DNA from: an uncultured Methylocystaceae bacterium
Lineage (GTDB): Bacteria; Pseudomonadota; Alphaproteobacteria; Rhizobiales; Beijerinckiaceae
Reading direction: 5' to 3'
DNA length: 9,543 nucleotides
NCBI GenBank assembly: GCA_945956975.1
Contig: CAMFKC010000041.1
Location: 1-9,543 of the forward strand
The position numbers and the translations under genes are program-made. The notes under the pieces were generated by a model that saw nothing but the letters and a program-made list of their open reading frames with translations, was not told the DNA's origin and made no database searches. Shown in pieces: positions 1 through 7,757 of the stretch (positions within the stretch are counted from its first letter, which is position 1; the number at the start of each line of letters is the position of its first letter).

Positions 1-1058
1 GTGTTGGCATTGTCTTGCGGGTCGTGCAGCGCAGGCGGAAACACGGTAATGTTGCCCGTCACCTCGCCGAGACCGAAATATTGCGTGATGACCTGGCCGA
101 GCTTCTTCAGCGCGAACTTCTGGTCCTCGCGATACATGGGCGCGCCGGCGTATATCACCGAGCGCAGCGCGGAATGGTCGTAGCGGTCGACGGCGTCGTG
201 CTCCACCAGCATCTTCAGGATGGTCGGCACGGTGAAGAGGTTCGTCACCCTGTGCATCTCGATCAGCCGCCAGGCCTCCTCGACGTCGAAGCGCTCCGTC
301 GGCAGCAGGATCGTCGGCGCGCCGCGCGCCACCACGTTGAGCTGGTGCACGCCGGCGCCGTGGCTGAGCGGCGCCACGACCAGCGAGGCGTCGGCCTGCG
401 TCGCGCCAGGCAGCAGGTCCGCCAGATGATTGGTGGTGATGAAGGCCATCTGGCCGTGCGTCAGCACGGCCGCCTTGGAGCGGCCCGTCGTACCGGAGGT
501 GAAGAAATACCAGCAGGGATCGTTGTATTCGACCGGCGCTTCCGCGACCGCCTTGCCACGGAAGGCGTCGAGCCTGTCCGAGACATTCGCCTCGCCGAAG
601 GCGGTCGCCTTCGCCTGCTCGTCGAGCCGCCAGATGAATTCGATATTCGGCGCGCCGGCCGCGACTGCGGCGGCATGCTCAGGAAAATCCCCGTGGCAGA
701 GAAAACCCTTCGCGCGCGAAAAACTCGCGAGATAGACGACCTCGTCCGGCATCAGGCGGAAATTGGTCGGCACCCAGATCGCGCCGAGCTTGAAGGCGGC
801 ATACATCGAGAAGAACATCTGCGCGGCGTTCTTCGAATGAACGAGCAGCGCGTCGCCCTTCGAAATGCCGCGATCTGCGAGGGCGGCGGCCAGCGCATCC
901 ACCTCGCGCTCGAATGCGGCCCAGCTCCACGTCGTCTCGCCCCAGACGAGCCCGGGCAGATCGGGAAAGCGGCGTGCGTTCTGGCGCAGCACGTGCGCCA
1001 TGTTCATCACGCGGTTGGAGCAACGGGCAAGCCCGCCACGCGGCGACGTGTCGTTCAC
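1..1058 (-). CDS. AMP-forming acyl-CoA synthetase (AMP-binding), 3' part beyond the left edge
   Basis: Member of the adenylate-forming (ANL) superfamily, expected to activate a carboxylic acid with ATP and CoA; the substrate cannot be read from the sequence. I translated the minus strand directly; the frame stays open to base 1 and gives about 352 residues of a protein usually 500-550 long, so the C-terminal lid domain lies outside. Visible landmarks: the phosphate-binding motif TSGTTGRSK at residues 187-195 and the adenine/ATP motif YFGLGE at 327-332. The GTG at 1058 overlaps the thiolase stop (GTGA), which suggests translational coupling, and homologs as I recall them carry an NRVMN-like stretch before the AHxL segment, which favours this start. 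ATG 1007 (residue 18) is the alternative; neither has a strong Shine-Dalgarno sequence. It probably forms one operon with the thiolase upstream. Family is certain, start moderately so. Confidence 0.9.
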   Translation of the reverse strand, partial: MNDTSPRGGLARCSNRVMNMAHVLRQNARRFPDLPGLVWGETTWSWAAFEREVDALAAALADRGISKGDALLVHSKNAAQMFFSMYAAFKLGAIWVPTNFRLMPDEVVYLASFSRAKGFLCHGDFPEHAAAVAAGAPNIEFIWRLDEQAKATAFGEANVSDRLDAFRGKAVAEAPVEYNDPCWYFFTSGTTGRSKAAVLTHGQMAFITTNHLADLLPGATQADASLVVAPLSHGAGVHQLNVVARGAPTILLPTERFDVEEAWRLIEMHRVTNLFTVPTILKMLVEHDAVDRYDHSALRSVIYAGAPMYREDQKFALKKLGQVITQYFGLGEVTGNITVFPPALHDPQDNAN

Positions 1059-2236
1059 TTCAAACGCTCGAGGATCGAGACATAATTGGCGACGCCTGCG
1101 CCGCCCATGTTGAACACGCCCGCGAGGTTCGCGCCGTCGAGCTGCATGTCGCCGGCCTCGCCCGTGAGCTGCATCGCCGCCATCACATGCTGCGACACGC
1201 CCGTCGCGCCGATCGGATGGCCGCGCGACTTGAGGCCGCCGGAGAGATTGACCGGCAGCTTGCCGCCGCGCGAGGTCAGGCCCTCGCGGGCGACCTTCCA
1301 GCCTTCGCCGGGCTCCGCCAGCCCCATCGCCTCGTATTCGATCATCTCCGCCATGGTGAAGCAGTCATGCGTCTCCACGAGGCTGAGGTCGTCGAGCGAA
1401 ACGCCAGCCTCTTCCTTCGCCTTCGCCCAGGCGCGCCGCGCGCCCTCGAAGGCGGTGAGGTCCCGCTTCGACAGTGGCAGGTAGTCGTTGACCTGCGCGC
1501 GGGACCGGAACGCGACGGCGCGGCGCATGGTGGCCGCCGTCTCCGCGTCCGCCAGCACGAGAGCGGCCGCGCCGTCGGACACGAGAGAGCAGTCGGTGCG
1601 GCGCAGCGGGCCCGCCACGCGCGGGTTCTTGTCCGAGATCGTATTGCAGAAATCGAACCCGAAATCCTTGCGCATGTGCGCATAGGGATTCGACAGGCCG
1701 TGCACGTGGTTCTTCGCTGCGATCATCGCCAGTTCCGCGGACCGGTCGCCGTAGCGCTGGAAGTAGCTGCTGGCGATCTGCCCGAAGATGCTGGCGAAGC
1801 CGTTCTCCACGCCTTCCTCTTCCTTGCGGTAGCAGGCCGACAGAAGAATGTCGCCGACTTGGGGCGTCGGCGTCGCGGTCATCTTCTCGGCGCCGATCAC
1901 CAGCGCGATGCGGCCGCGGCCGGACTCGATGAAATCCATCGCCGCGTAGATGGCGGCGGAACCGGTCGCACAGGCGTTCTCGACATGCATGGCCGGCGTA
2001 TGCGCGAGCTCAGGCATGGCGGCGGACACGAGTCCCGCCTCGAAGCCCTGCTTGGAAAACCCGTTGTTGAGGACGCCGACGGTGACGAAATCGACATCCG
2101 CCGCGCCGATCCCCGCATCGTCCAGCGCGCCCTGCGCGACGCTGGCGATCAGCGCCTCGATGTCGGGCGCGTCCAGCTTGCCGAAGGGCGAGTGGCGCCA
2201 GCCCACGATGGCGGCTCCCTTGCGTTCTCCAGTCAT
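1055..2236 (-). CDS. Thiolase-family protein, SCP-x type acetyl-CoA acetyltransferase
   Basis: A 393-residue cytosolic thiolase-fold enzyme, the usual length for the SCP-x/non-specific lipid-transfer thiolase subfamily. The nucleophilic cysteine is Cys89 in ENACATG; the two active-site histidines are His290 in HDCFT and His340 in GHPIGATG. The HDCFT box is typical of the SCP2/SCP-x group rather than of FadA or PhaA, whose third motif is a cysteine-containing CxGGG near the C-terminus; here the end reads NMGGAGVANY. Expected role is thiolytic cleavage (or formation) of a 3-oxoacyl-CoA. Start ATG 2236 is well supported by an AGGAGGAG Shine-Dalgarno sequence about 6 bases upstream. The CoA ligase follows with overlapping codons, so acid activation and thiolysis are probably co-expressed. 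Many relatives work with a DUF35 (zinc-ribbon/OB) partner protein; none is present here. Substrate unknown. Confidence 0.94.
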   Translation of the reverse strand: MTGERKGAAIVGWRHSPFGKLDAPDIEALIASVAQGALDDAGIGAADVDFVTVGVLNNGFSKQGFEAGLVSAAMPELAHTPAMHVENACATGSAAIYAAMDFIESGRGRIALVIGAEKMTATPTPQVGDILLSACYRKEEEGVENGFASIFGQIASSYFQRYGDRSAELAMIAAKNHVHGLSNPYAHMRKDFGFDFCNTISDKNPRVAGPLRRTDCSLVSDGAAALVLADAETAATMRRAVAFRSRAQVNDYLPLSKRDLTAFEGARRAWAKAKEEAGVSLDDLSLVETHDCFTMAEMIEYEAMGLAEPGEGWKVAREGLTSRGGKLPVNLSGGLKSRGHPIGATGVSQHVMAAMQLTGEAGDMQLDGANLAGVFNMGGAGVANYVSILERLK

Positions 2237-2572
2237 AGGCGCTCCTCCTGCAAGCCTGCATTCTCGTTTGGGCGGCTAAGTTAGCCGGACCTCCGCCCCG
2301 ATCAATTTCTTTTTGGTCATGCCGGGGCTGCCTGAAACGCTTCGCGGGCGGATGCGGCCCCGTTTGCGCAGCGCGTCGGCCTGTGCGCGCCATCATATGT
2401 GAATTTTCCTGAGAGGCTTTTGCGGTTTTATCGACTGTTGCACGGCGACTTCGCGCGATACACAAGGATCGCCATCTTCCCTGGCGCTGGTTCAGTCCGT
2501 CGCGGCTAACGAAACGTGGCCGTACACGCCGGGCCTTCGTGCAGCCTGAGCAGCGCAACCGGAGCTGATCTG
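2237..2572. other. Divergent intergenic region between thiolase and RuBisCO-like genes
   Basis: This 336-bp stretch has no convincing gene; the reading frames crossing it are low-complexity arginine-rich shadows. The thiolase side holds the Shine-Dalgarno sequence and the palindrome at 2273-2287. A lower-GC patch at roughly 2390-2440 (CATATG and a TTTTATC stretch) is the likeliest place for the promoter of the plus-strand operon, but I found no pair of -35/-10 boxes with good spacing, and no sigma-54 GG-N10-GC element. The inverted repeat GCCCCG (2295-2300) / CGGGGC (2323-2328) with a 22-base loop is too loose to interpret. Confidence 0.5.
2273..2287. promoter_or_regulatory. 15-bp perfect palindrome, candidate repressor operator upstream of the thiolase
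   Basis: The sequence CGGCTAAGTTAGCCG consists of two 7-base arms around a single central base and lies 37 bp upstream of the thiolase ATG. On the minus strand a possible sigma-70-like promoter, TTGATC (2305-2300) and TAACTT (2283-2278) with a 16-bp gap, places its -10 element inside the palindrome. A dimeric repressor binding there would block the promoter; TetR-family regulators commonly control thiolase/CoA-ligase operons this way. The palindrome is seen directly. The promoter match is modest, and no regulator gene for it is in the window. It could also form a small RNA hairpin if transcription starts further upstream. Confidence 0.45.
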
Positions 2573-3832
2573 ATGTCCAGCCGCATCGAGGCCGACTATC
2601 TGCTCGAGACGCCGGGCGACGTCAGGCGTGTCGCCGACTTCATGGCGGGCGAACAGTCGAGCGGCACTTTTCTTCCCGTGCCCGGCGAAACGCCGGAACT
2701 CAAGGCGCGCGCCGCCGCGCAGGTCACGCGGCTCGAGATTCTCGACGACGATCTCCGCGCGCCCTCGTTGCCCTCGGCGCGCCTCGCTGCGCCATCAGAC
2801 GGAAAGTATCGGCGCGCGCTCCTGACGCTCTCCTGGCCGCTCTCCACCCTCGGGCCGTCGCTGCCGAACCTGCTTGCGACGATCGCCGGCAATCTGTTCG
2901 AACTGAAGCCGGTCACAGGCCTGCGTCTGCTCGACGTGCGGCTGCCGCACGAATTTGCGGACGCCTATCCCGGCCCGCGCTCCGGCGTCGAGGGCACGCG
3001 CCGCCTCGCCGGCGTCCACGGGCGTCCGCTCATCGGCACGATCATCAAGCCGAGCGTCGGCCTCGGCCCGCAGGAAACGGCCGACGTCGTGGACGAACTC
3101 TGCCGCGCCGGCATCGACTTCATCAAGGACGACGAATTGCAGGCCGATGGTCCGGCCTGTCCCTTCGATCGGCGCGTGGAAGCGGTGATGCGCGTGATCG
3201 ACCGTCACGCCGACCGCACCGGCCGGAAGACGATGTACGCCTTCAACCTCACCGGCGACCTCGACCAGATGCGGCGGCGCCACGACACGCTGCTGAAGCA
3301 CGGCGCTACCTGCATGATGGCGAGCCTCAATTCCGTCGGCCTTGTCGGCATGATCGAACTCGCGCGGTTCGGCCAATTGCCGATCCATGCGCATCGCAAC
3401 GGCTGGGGCTATCTCACGCGCCACCCGGCGCTCGGCTGGTCCTACATCGCCTGGCAGAAGATCTGGCGTCTCGCGGGCGCCGACCACATGCATGTGAATG
3501 GCATCGGCAACAAGTTTGCAGAAGAAGATGAGAGCTGCATCGCCTCGGCGCGCGAATGCCTCACGCCCATGTTTGCCGACAAGCCCTGCACGGTAATGCC
3601 GGTCTTTTCCTCCGCGCAGACGGCGCAGCAGGCGCCTGCCACCTATCAGGGGCTCGGCTCGACCAATCTGATCGTCACCGCGGGCGGCGGCATCATGGCC
3701 CATCCGCTCGGCGCGGCGGCGGGCGTCGCGGCCCTGCAGGAAGCCTGGCAGGCGGCGCTGGAAGGCGTGCCGCTGGCGGAATTCGCGCGCACGCGGCCGA
3801 ACCTGCAGCGTGCCCTGGAAATGACGGCATGA
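2573..3832 (+). CDS. RuBisCO-like protein (form IV), probable acid-sugar phosphate decarboxylase/transcarboxylase
   Basis: A 419-residue RuBisCO large-chain homolog. By motif alignment from memory with plant RuBisCO numbering it keeps Glu60 and Thr65 (E27, T32), Asn123 (N107), Lys175 (K159), the carbamylated Lys201 with metal ligands Asp203/Glu204 (K185, D187, E188 in KDDE), His294/Arg295 (H274, R275), His327 (H307), Lys334 (K314), Ser379 (S346) and the phosphate-binding GGG (371-373). It departs at Lys177 (S161 in KPSVG) and at Gly380-Gly381 (S347, A348), so it should not fix CO2. RLPs beside DUF1537 kinases include OiaX (3-oxo-isoapionate-4-phosphate decarboxylase) and OiaT (transcarboxylase/hydrolase) of D-apiose catabolism; the neighbour makes one of these the leading guess. 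ATG 2573 is chosen because GGAG lies 8 bases upstream; an in-frame GTG at 2516 would add 19 low-complexity residues. The last bases overlap the kinase start. Confidence 0.94.
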   Translation: MSSRIEADYLLETPGDVRRVADFMAGEQSSGTFLPVPGETPELKARAAAQVTRLEILDDDLRAPSLPSARLAAPSDGKYRRALLTLSWPLSTLGPSLPNLLATIAGNLFELKPVTGLRLLDVRLPHEFADAYPGPRSGVEGTRRLAGVHGRPLIGTIIKPSVGLGPQETADVVDELCRAGIDFIKDDELQADGPACPFDRRVEAVMRVIDRHADRTGRKTMYAFNLTGDLDQMRRRHDTLLKHGATCMMASLNSVGLVGMIELARFGQLPIHAHRNGWGYLTRHPALGWSYIAWQKIWRLAGADHMHVNGIGNKFAEEDESCIASARECLTPMFADKPCTVMPVFSSAQTAQQAPATYQGLGSTNLIVTAGGGIMAHPLGAAAGVAALQEAWQAALEGVPLAEFARTRPNLQRALEMTA

Positions 3833-5199
3833 GTAGCCCGCGTCCGCTTCCCGCCGGTCCCCTGATCGCCTTCTACGGCGACGATTTCACCGGCTCTTCC
3901 GCCGCCATGGAGGCGACGGCCTTCGCCGGCATCGACAGCGTTCTCTTTCTCGCGCCGCCGACGCCCCGGCGCCTGCGCGATTTCGCCGGCTATCGCGTCA
4001 TCGGCGTCGCCGGCGTCGCGCGCGCGCAATCGCCCGCATGGATGGACGCGCATCTGCCGCCGGTCTTCGATCTGCTCGCAGCCGCCGGCGCGCCGGTCAT
4101 CCATTACAAGGTCTGCTCGACCTTCGATTCCGCGCCGCATATCGGCTCGATCGGCCGCGCCATCGACATCGCCGCGCAAAAATTCGGCGGCTGGATTCCC
4201 CTCGTCGTCGCCGATCCCGGCATGGGCCGCTACCAGGCCACGGGCAATCTTTTCGCCGCCGCGCATGGCGGTGTGTATCGCCTCGACCGTCATCCCGTGA
4301 TGGCGCGCCATCCCGTCACGCCGATGGACGAAGCCGATCTCGCACGACACCTCGCCAAGCAGACGGACCGGAAGATCGGGCTGGTCGACTTCGTCAGCGT
4401 GAAGCGCGGCGACGGCGACGCCTGTCTTGCGCGAGAACTGGAAGCCGGCGCGAAAATCGTGTCCATCGACGTGCTGGACAAGGAAACGCTCATCGAAGCC
4501 GGTCGCCTCGTCTGGGAGCGCGGCGCGAATCCTGTGTTCGGCGTCGGCTCTCAGGGCCTGGAAGCAGCGCTCGTCGCATATTGGCGCCATGCGGGCCTTA
4601 TTTCGCAGCAGGCGCCGACATTCCGCGCCGGCCCCGTCGAGCGCATCGCCTGCGTGTCCGGCTCGGTCTCGCCGGTCACCGCCGCGCAGATCGCGCTCGC
4701 CCGGGAAAACGGCTTCGCCACCATCGCGCTCGACACGGCGCGCGCCGTCGATGCCGGGGAATGGGAGCGCGAGACCGGCCGCGCCGCCGAGGCGGCCCTG
4801 ACGGCGGTGGGCGACGGCCGCGACGCGCTGGTGCACAGTGCGGCGGGGCCCGACGATCCCGCGGTCGTAGCTTTCCGGACTGCCGTGGAAGCGTCCGGCC
4901 GACCTGTCGAGGCGGTCAACGAGCGCGTCGGCGCGGGGCTCGGCGCGATCCTCGACCGCATTCTTACGACCGCTCGCCTGCCGCGCGCCGTCATCTCGGG
5001 CGGAGACACGTCGGGCCGCGCCGCCTCCATGCTCGGCATCGATGCGCTGACCGCAATTGCCCCGCTGGCGCCGGGATCGCCACTGTGTCGCGCGCATGCC
5101 GCTCGTGCGGACCGCGAAGGGCTCGAGATTGCGCTCAAGGGCGGTCAGGTCGGCGCGTCCGATTTCTTCCTCGCCGCGAAAAACGGTGGCCCCCTCTGA
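3829..5199 (+). CDS. DUF1537 (four-carbon acid sugar kinase family) kinase, OiaK-like
   Basis: A 456-residue kinase of the DUF1537/four-carbon acid-sugar kinase family, which phosphorylates acid sugars such as tetronates, 2-keto-tetronates or 3-oxo-isoapionate. The N-terminal substrate domain opens with YGDDFTGS (16-23) and has KVCSTFDS (94-101); the C-terminal nucleotide domain has GSVSPVT (278-284), the glycine-rich SGGDTSG (390-396) and LKGGQVGASDFF (436-447) near the end. All hallmark boxes are present and the length is normal, so it should be active. Its ATG overlaps the RLP stop as ATGA, indicating one operon and translational coupling. The expected logic is that this kinase makes the phosphorylated 3-oxo acid used by the RLP. 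OiaK is the closest functional analogy by context, but family members differ in substrate and no isomerase, oxidoreductase or transporter is next to it. It converges on the E1-like gene. Confidence 0.93.
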   Translation: MSSPRPLPAGPLIAFYGDDFTGSSAAMEATAFAGIDSVLFLAPPTPRRLRDFAGYRVIGVAGVARAQSPAWMDAHLPPVFDLLAAAGAPVIHYKVCSTFDSAPHIGSIGRAIDIAAQKFGGWIPLVVADPGMGRYQATGNLFAAAHGGVYRLDRHPVMARHPVTPMDEADLARHLAKQTDRKIGLVDFVSVKRGDGDACLARELEAGAKIVSIDVLDKETLIEAGRLVWERGANPVFGVGSQGLEAALVAYWRHAGLISQQAPTFRAGPVERIACVSGSVSPVTAAQIALARENGFATIALDTARAVDAGEWERETGRAAEAALTAVGDGRDALVHSAAGPDDPAVVAFRTAVEASGRPVEAVNERVGAGLGAILDRILTTARLPRAVISGGDTSGRAASMLGIDALTAIAPLAPGSPLCRAHAARADREGLEIALKGGQVGASDFFLAAKNGGPL

Positions 5200-5258
5200 G
5201 CGGCGAGGCAAAGGGCAGAAACCTCAGCCACCAAGACAAGCTGGCCATCGCGCCTCGG

Positions 5259-5272
5259 ACGGCGCGCGCCGT
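5259..5272. other. 14-bp GC palindrome between convergent genes
   Basis: ACGGCGCGCGCCGT is a perfect palindrome in the 95-bp gap between the kinase and E1-like stop codons, where both transcripts should end. It has no unpaired loop of its own and no T-run on either side, so it is not a recognisable Rho-independent terminator. No other terminator is visible in the gap; termination may be Rho-dependent. Confidence 0.2.
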
Positions 5273-5294
5273 GCGGCGGCGCAGCGCTGTAGCG

Positions 5295-7757
5295 TCAAAC
5301 CGCCCGCAGGCTGCGGATCGGCCGGCCGGGCGTCAACGCCGCGGCGGCGCGGATGATCCCCTGCGTGTCGATGCCGTGGTGGCGATAGAGATCGGCGATC
5401 GTGCCGGTCTGGCCGAAATGCTCGACGCCGAGCGCGCGCGTCCGATGGCCGCAGACGCCGCCGAGCCAGCCAAGCGTCGCGGGATGGCCGTCGAGAACGG
5501 TCACGAGCCCGCAATTGCCTGGAACGCCGGCAAGCAGCCGTTCGATATGGCTCGTCGCGTCGAAACGTCCGGCCTCGCGGGCGCGCTGCGCCGCGCTCCA
5601 GCCCGCGTGCAGCCGGTCGGCTGACGTGACCGCCAGAAGCCCGATGTCGCGCCGGTCTTCCGCCATGTGGCCGACAGCATCGATCGCCTCGGGCGCGAGG
5701 GCGCCCGCATAGGCGACGACAATCTGCGCATTGGGGCCGGGCCGCCGCATCCAGTATGCGCCGTCGATCACGTCGGCTGCGAAATCCGCGTCGGCTGCGC
5801 GGCGCGGCTGCTCTATCGCGCGCGTCGACAGGCGCAGATAGACGGAGCCGCCTTCCTTCTCCCGCAGCCAGTCGGCGGCGGCGCTCGCGCCGTCGCGCTG
5901 GATATAGTCGAAGGCCCAGCGGAGCACGATCGCCAGTTCATCGACGAAGGCGGGCTCGAAACTCGCCAGCCCGTCCTGCGCCATGCCGATCAGCGGCGTG
6001 GCGATCGACTGATGTGCGCCGCCTTCCGGCGCGAGCGTCACGCCGGACGGCGTCGCGGCCAAAATAAATCGCGCGTCTTGGTAGCAGGCGTAGTTCAGCG
6101 CATCGAGGCCGCGCTCGATGAAGGGATCGTAGAGCGTGCCGACGGGCAAAAGCCGCTCGCCGAAGGTGGAATGCGACAGCCCCAGCGCGGACAACATTGT
6201 GAAGAGGTTCATCTCGGCAATGCCGAGCTCCATGTGCTGGCCCTCGGGGGAGAAGGTCCAGTTGAACGTGGAGGGAATGCGCTCAGCCTTGAACGTATCG
6301 GCCATCTTTTCCTTGGCGAACAGGCCGCGACGGTTCACCCAGGCGCCGAGGTTGGTGGAGACGGTGACGTCGGGCGAGGTCGTGACCACGCGGCGCGCGA
6401 ATTCGTCGTCGCGCTTGGCGATCTCGTGCATCAGCAGACCGAAGCCTTGCTGCGTCGACATTTCAGGCGCGATAGAAACGTCGAGCGCGTCGGGCGTGGC
6501 GATGGCGCGAGCGCTGTGCTTCTGCGCCGCCTTGCGCGCGAAGGGCGCAGCCGCGAGCGCCCGTTCAAGCGCAGCGGCGCGTAGGTCGAGCCCCTCGAAC
6601 CTTTCCCACTCGCGGCCTTCCCGAATGTTCATCGCCGTGCGCAGCGTCTCGACCTGCGACGGCGTCATGAGCCCTGCATGATTGTCCTTGTGGCCGGCGA
6701 GCGGCAGTCCGAACCCCTTGATCGTGTAGGCGATGAAGCAGACGGGGCGGTCGTGCTGGCGGGCGGCCTCGAAAGCGTCGAGCAGGAGCCCGAGATCGTG
6801 GCCGCCAAGATTGCCCATCAGCGCCGCCAGGTCTGCATCGTTGCGTCGTGCAATCAGAGCGGAGACGTCGCCCTGGTCGCCGATCTCGTCCATCAGCCGC
6901 TTCCGCCAGGCTGCGCCGCCCTGGAAGGTCAGCGCCGAATAGAGTTGGTTCGGGCAAGCCTCGATCCAGTCGCGCAGCTTTTCGCCGCCGGGCTCCCTGA
7001 AGGCGGCTTCCTGCAACGCGCCATGACGCAGCAGCACCACGTCCCAGCCGAAATTGCGGAACATGGTCTCGAATTTTTCCCACAAGCCTTCGCGCACGAC
7101 CGCGTCGAGGCTCTGGCGGTTGTAGTCGACGATCCACCAGGTGTTGCGCAGGCCGTGCTTCCAGCCCTCGAGCAGCGCCTCGAAAATATTGCCCTCGTCC
7201 ATCTCGGCGTCGCCGACCAGCGCTATCATCTTTCCCTCAGGCCGGTCGCCGCCGAGGCCCTTGGCGCGCAGATAGTCCTGCGTCAGCGAGGAGAAGAGGG
7301 TCTGCGCGACGCCGAGTCCGACCGAACCCGTGGAGAAATCGACGTCGTCGATGTCCTTGGTGCGCGAGGGGTAGGATTGCACGCCCTTGTAGCCGCGAAA
7401 GTTCTGCATCTTCTCCAGCGTCTGGTTCTTGAACAGATACTGGATGGCGTGAAAGACCGGGCCTGCGTGCGGCTTGACCGCGACCCGGTCCTCCGGGCGC
7501 AGCGCGGCGAGGTAGAGCGCGCTGAGAATGGTCGCGGAGGATGCGCAAGAAGCCTGGTGGCCGCCGACCTTCAGCCCGTCGTCGCTGTCGCGCAGATGAT
7601 TGGCGTGGTGGATCATCCACACCGCCAGCCACAGGATCTTGCGCTCGAGCGCGCGCAGCGCAGCCATGTCCGGACGAGCCAATTTCGCCTCCCTGATTTT
7701 GCGGAGATCGTAAGCTGGAATCACGGGCAAATTGAGCCAAAGTCGGTTGCCGGACAT
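5295..7757 (-). CDS. Thiamin-diphosphate 2-oxoacid dehydrogenase E1-like (homodimeric transketolase-type) protein
   Basis: An 820-residue protein with transketolase-like N-terminal, pyrimidine-binding and C-terminal domains in one chain, as in homodimeric pyruvate dehydrogenase E1 (AceE, about 890 residues) and the 2-oxobutyrate-decarboxylating MdeB. The ThDP/Mg motif is GDAEMDEG (182-189) with Asn213 in DYNRQS; active-site-type histidines lie in GGHQAS (67) and KPHAG (97); STGS is at 142-145; TIKGFG is at 345-350, with His360 shortly after; the cofactor-activating glutamate region is HMELGIAE (508-515). It should decarboxylate a 2-oxo acid, with transfer to lipoyl or another acceptor, or act as a transketolase; no E2 or E3 gene is adjacent. 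ATG 7757 is the first start after an in-frame TGA (7793-7791) but lacks a clear Shine-Dalgarno sequence; Met31 (7667) is the alternative. The divergent Lrp-family gene is its likely regulator. Confidence 0.92.
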   Translation of the reverse strand: MSGNRLWLNLPVIPAYDLRKIREAKLARPDMAALRALERKILWLAVWMIHHANHLRDSDDGLKVGGHQASCASSATILSALYLAALRPEDRVAVKPHAGPVFHAIQYLFKNQTLEKMQNFRGYKGVQSYPSRTKDIDDVDFSTGSVGLGVAQTLFSSLTQDYLRAKGLGGDRPEGKMIALVGDAEMDEGNIFEALLEGWKHGLRNTWWIVDYNRQSLDAVVREGLWEKFETMFRNFGWDVVLLRHGALQEAAFREPGGEKLRDWIEACPNQLYSALTFQGGAAWRKRLMDEIGDQGDVSALIARRNDADLAALMGNLGGHDLGLLLDAFEAARQHDRPVCFIAYTIKGFGLPLAGHKDNHAGLMTPSQVETLRTAMNIREGREWERFEGLDLRAAALERALAAAPFARKAAQKHSARAIATPDALDVSIAPEMSTQQGFGLLMHEIAKRDDEFARRVVTTSPDVTVSTNLGAWVNRRGLFAKEKMADTFKAERIPSTFNWTFSPEGQHMELGIAEMNLFTMLSALGLSHSTFGERLLPVGTLYDPFIERGLDALNYACYQDARFILAATPSGVTLAPEGGAHQSIATPLIGMAQDGLASFEPAFVDELAIVLRWAFDYIQRDGASAAADWLREKEGGSVYLRLSTRAIEQPRRAADADFAADVIDGAYWMRRPGPNAQIVVAYAGALAPEAIDAVGHMAEDRRDIGLLAVTSADRLHAGWSAAQRAREAGRFDATSHIERLLAGVPGNCGLVTVLDGHPATLGWLGGVCGHRTRALGVEHFGQTGTIADLYRHHGIDTQGIIRAAAALTPGRPIRSLRAV

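Noticed and set aside
15..1085. Long plus-strand frame opposite the acyl-CoA synthetase
   Set aside because: Arg/His-rich composition typical of the antisense of a high-GC gene; the minus strand carries clear AMP-binding motifs over the same bases.
914..2284. Long plus-strand frame (456 codons) opposite the thiolase
   Set aside because: The translation is rich in Arg, His and Ala without family motifs and mirrors the thiolase gene; it is a high-GC shadow frame.
2395..2404. TCATATGTGA as a regulator half-site pair upstream of the RLP operon
   Set aside because: Only TCA/TGA arms of three bases match around a 4-base core; such short repeats are expected by chance.
2516..2572. Upstream GTG start for the RuBisCO-like gene
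   Set aside because: The extra 19 residues are low-complexity and unlike the family start, while ATG 2573 has GGAG at good spacing.
2573..3832. Genuine CO2-fixing RuBisCO large subunit
   Set aside because: The protein is only 419 residues, lacks the Lys177 and Gly380-Gly381 equivalents, has no small subunit or phosphoribulokinase beside it, and is paired with a DUF1537 kinase.
3646..5211. 521-codon minus-strand frame and 528-codon plus-strand frame (4038-5624) over the kinase gene
   Set aside because: Both are Arg-rich shadows; only the frame at 3829-5199 carries the complete DUF1537 motif set and a coupled start.
5259..5272. Rho-independent bidirectional terminator between the convergent genes
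   Set aside because: The palindrome has no loop and no T-run on either side, so it does not meet the usual pattern.
5295..7757. Classical pyruvate dehydrogenase E1 (aceE) of the housekeeping complex
   Set aside because: The chain is about 70 residues shorter than AceE, has no E2/E3 neighbours and is paired with a divergent Lrp regulator; alphaproteobacteria normally use the two-subunit PdhA/PdhB E1.
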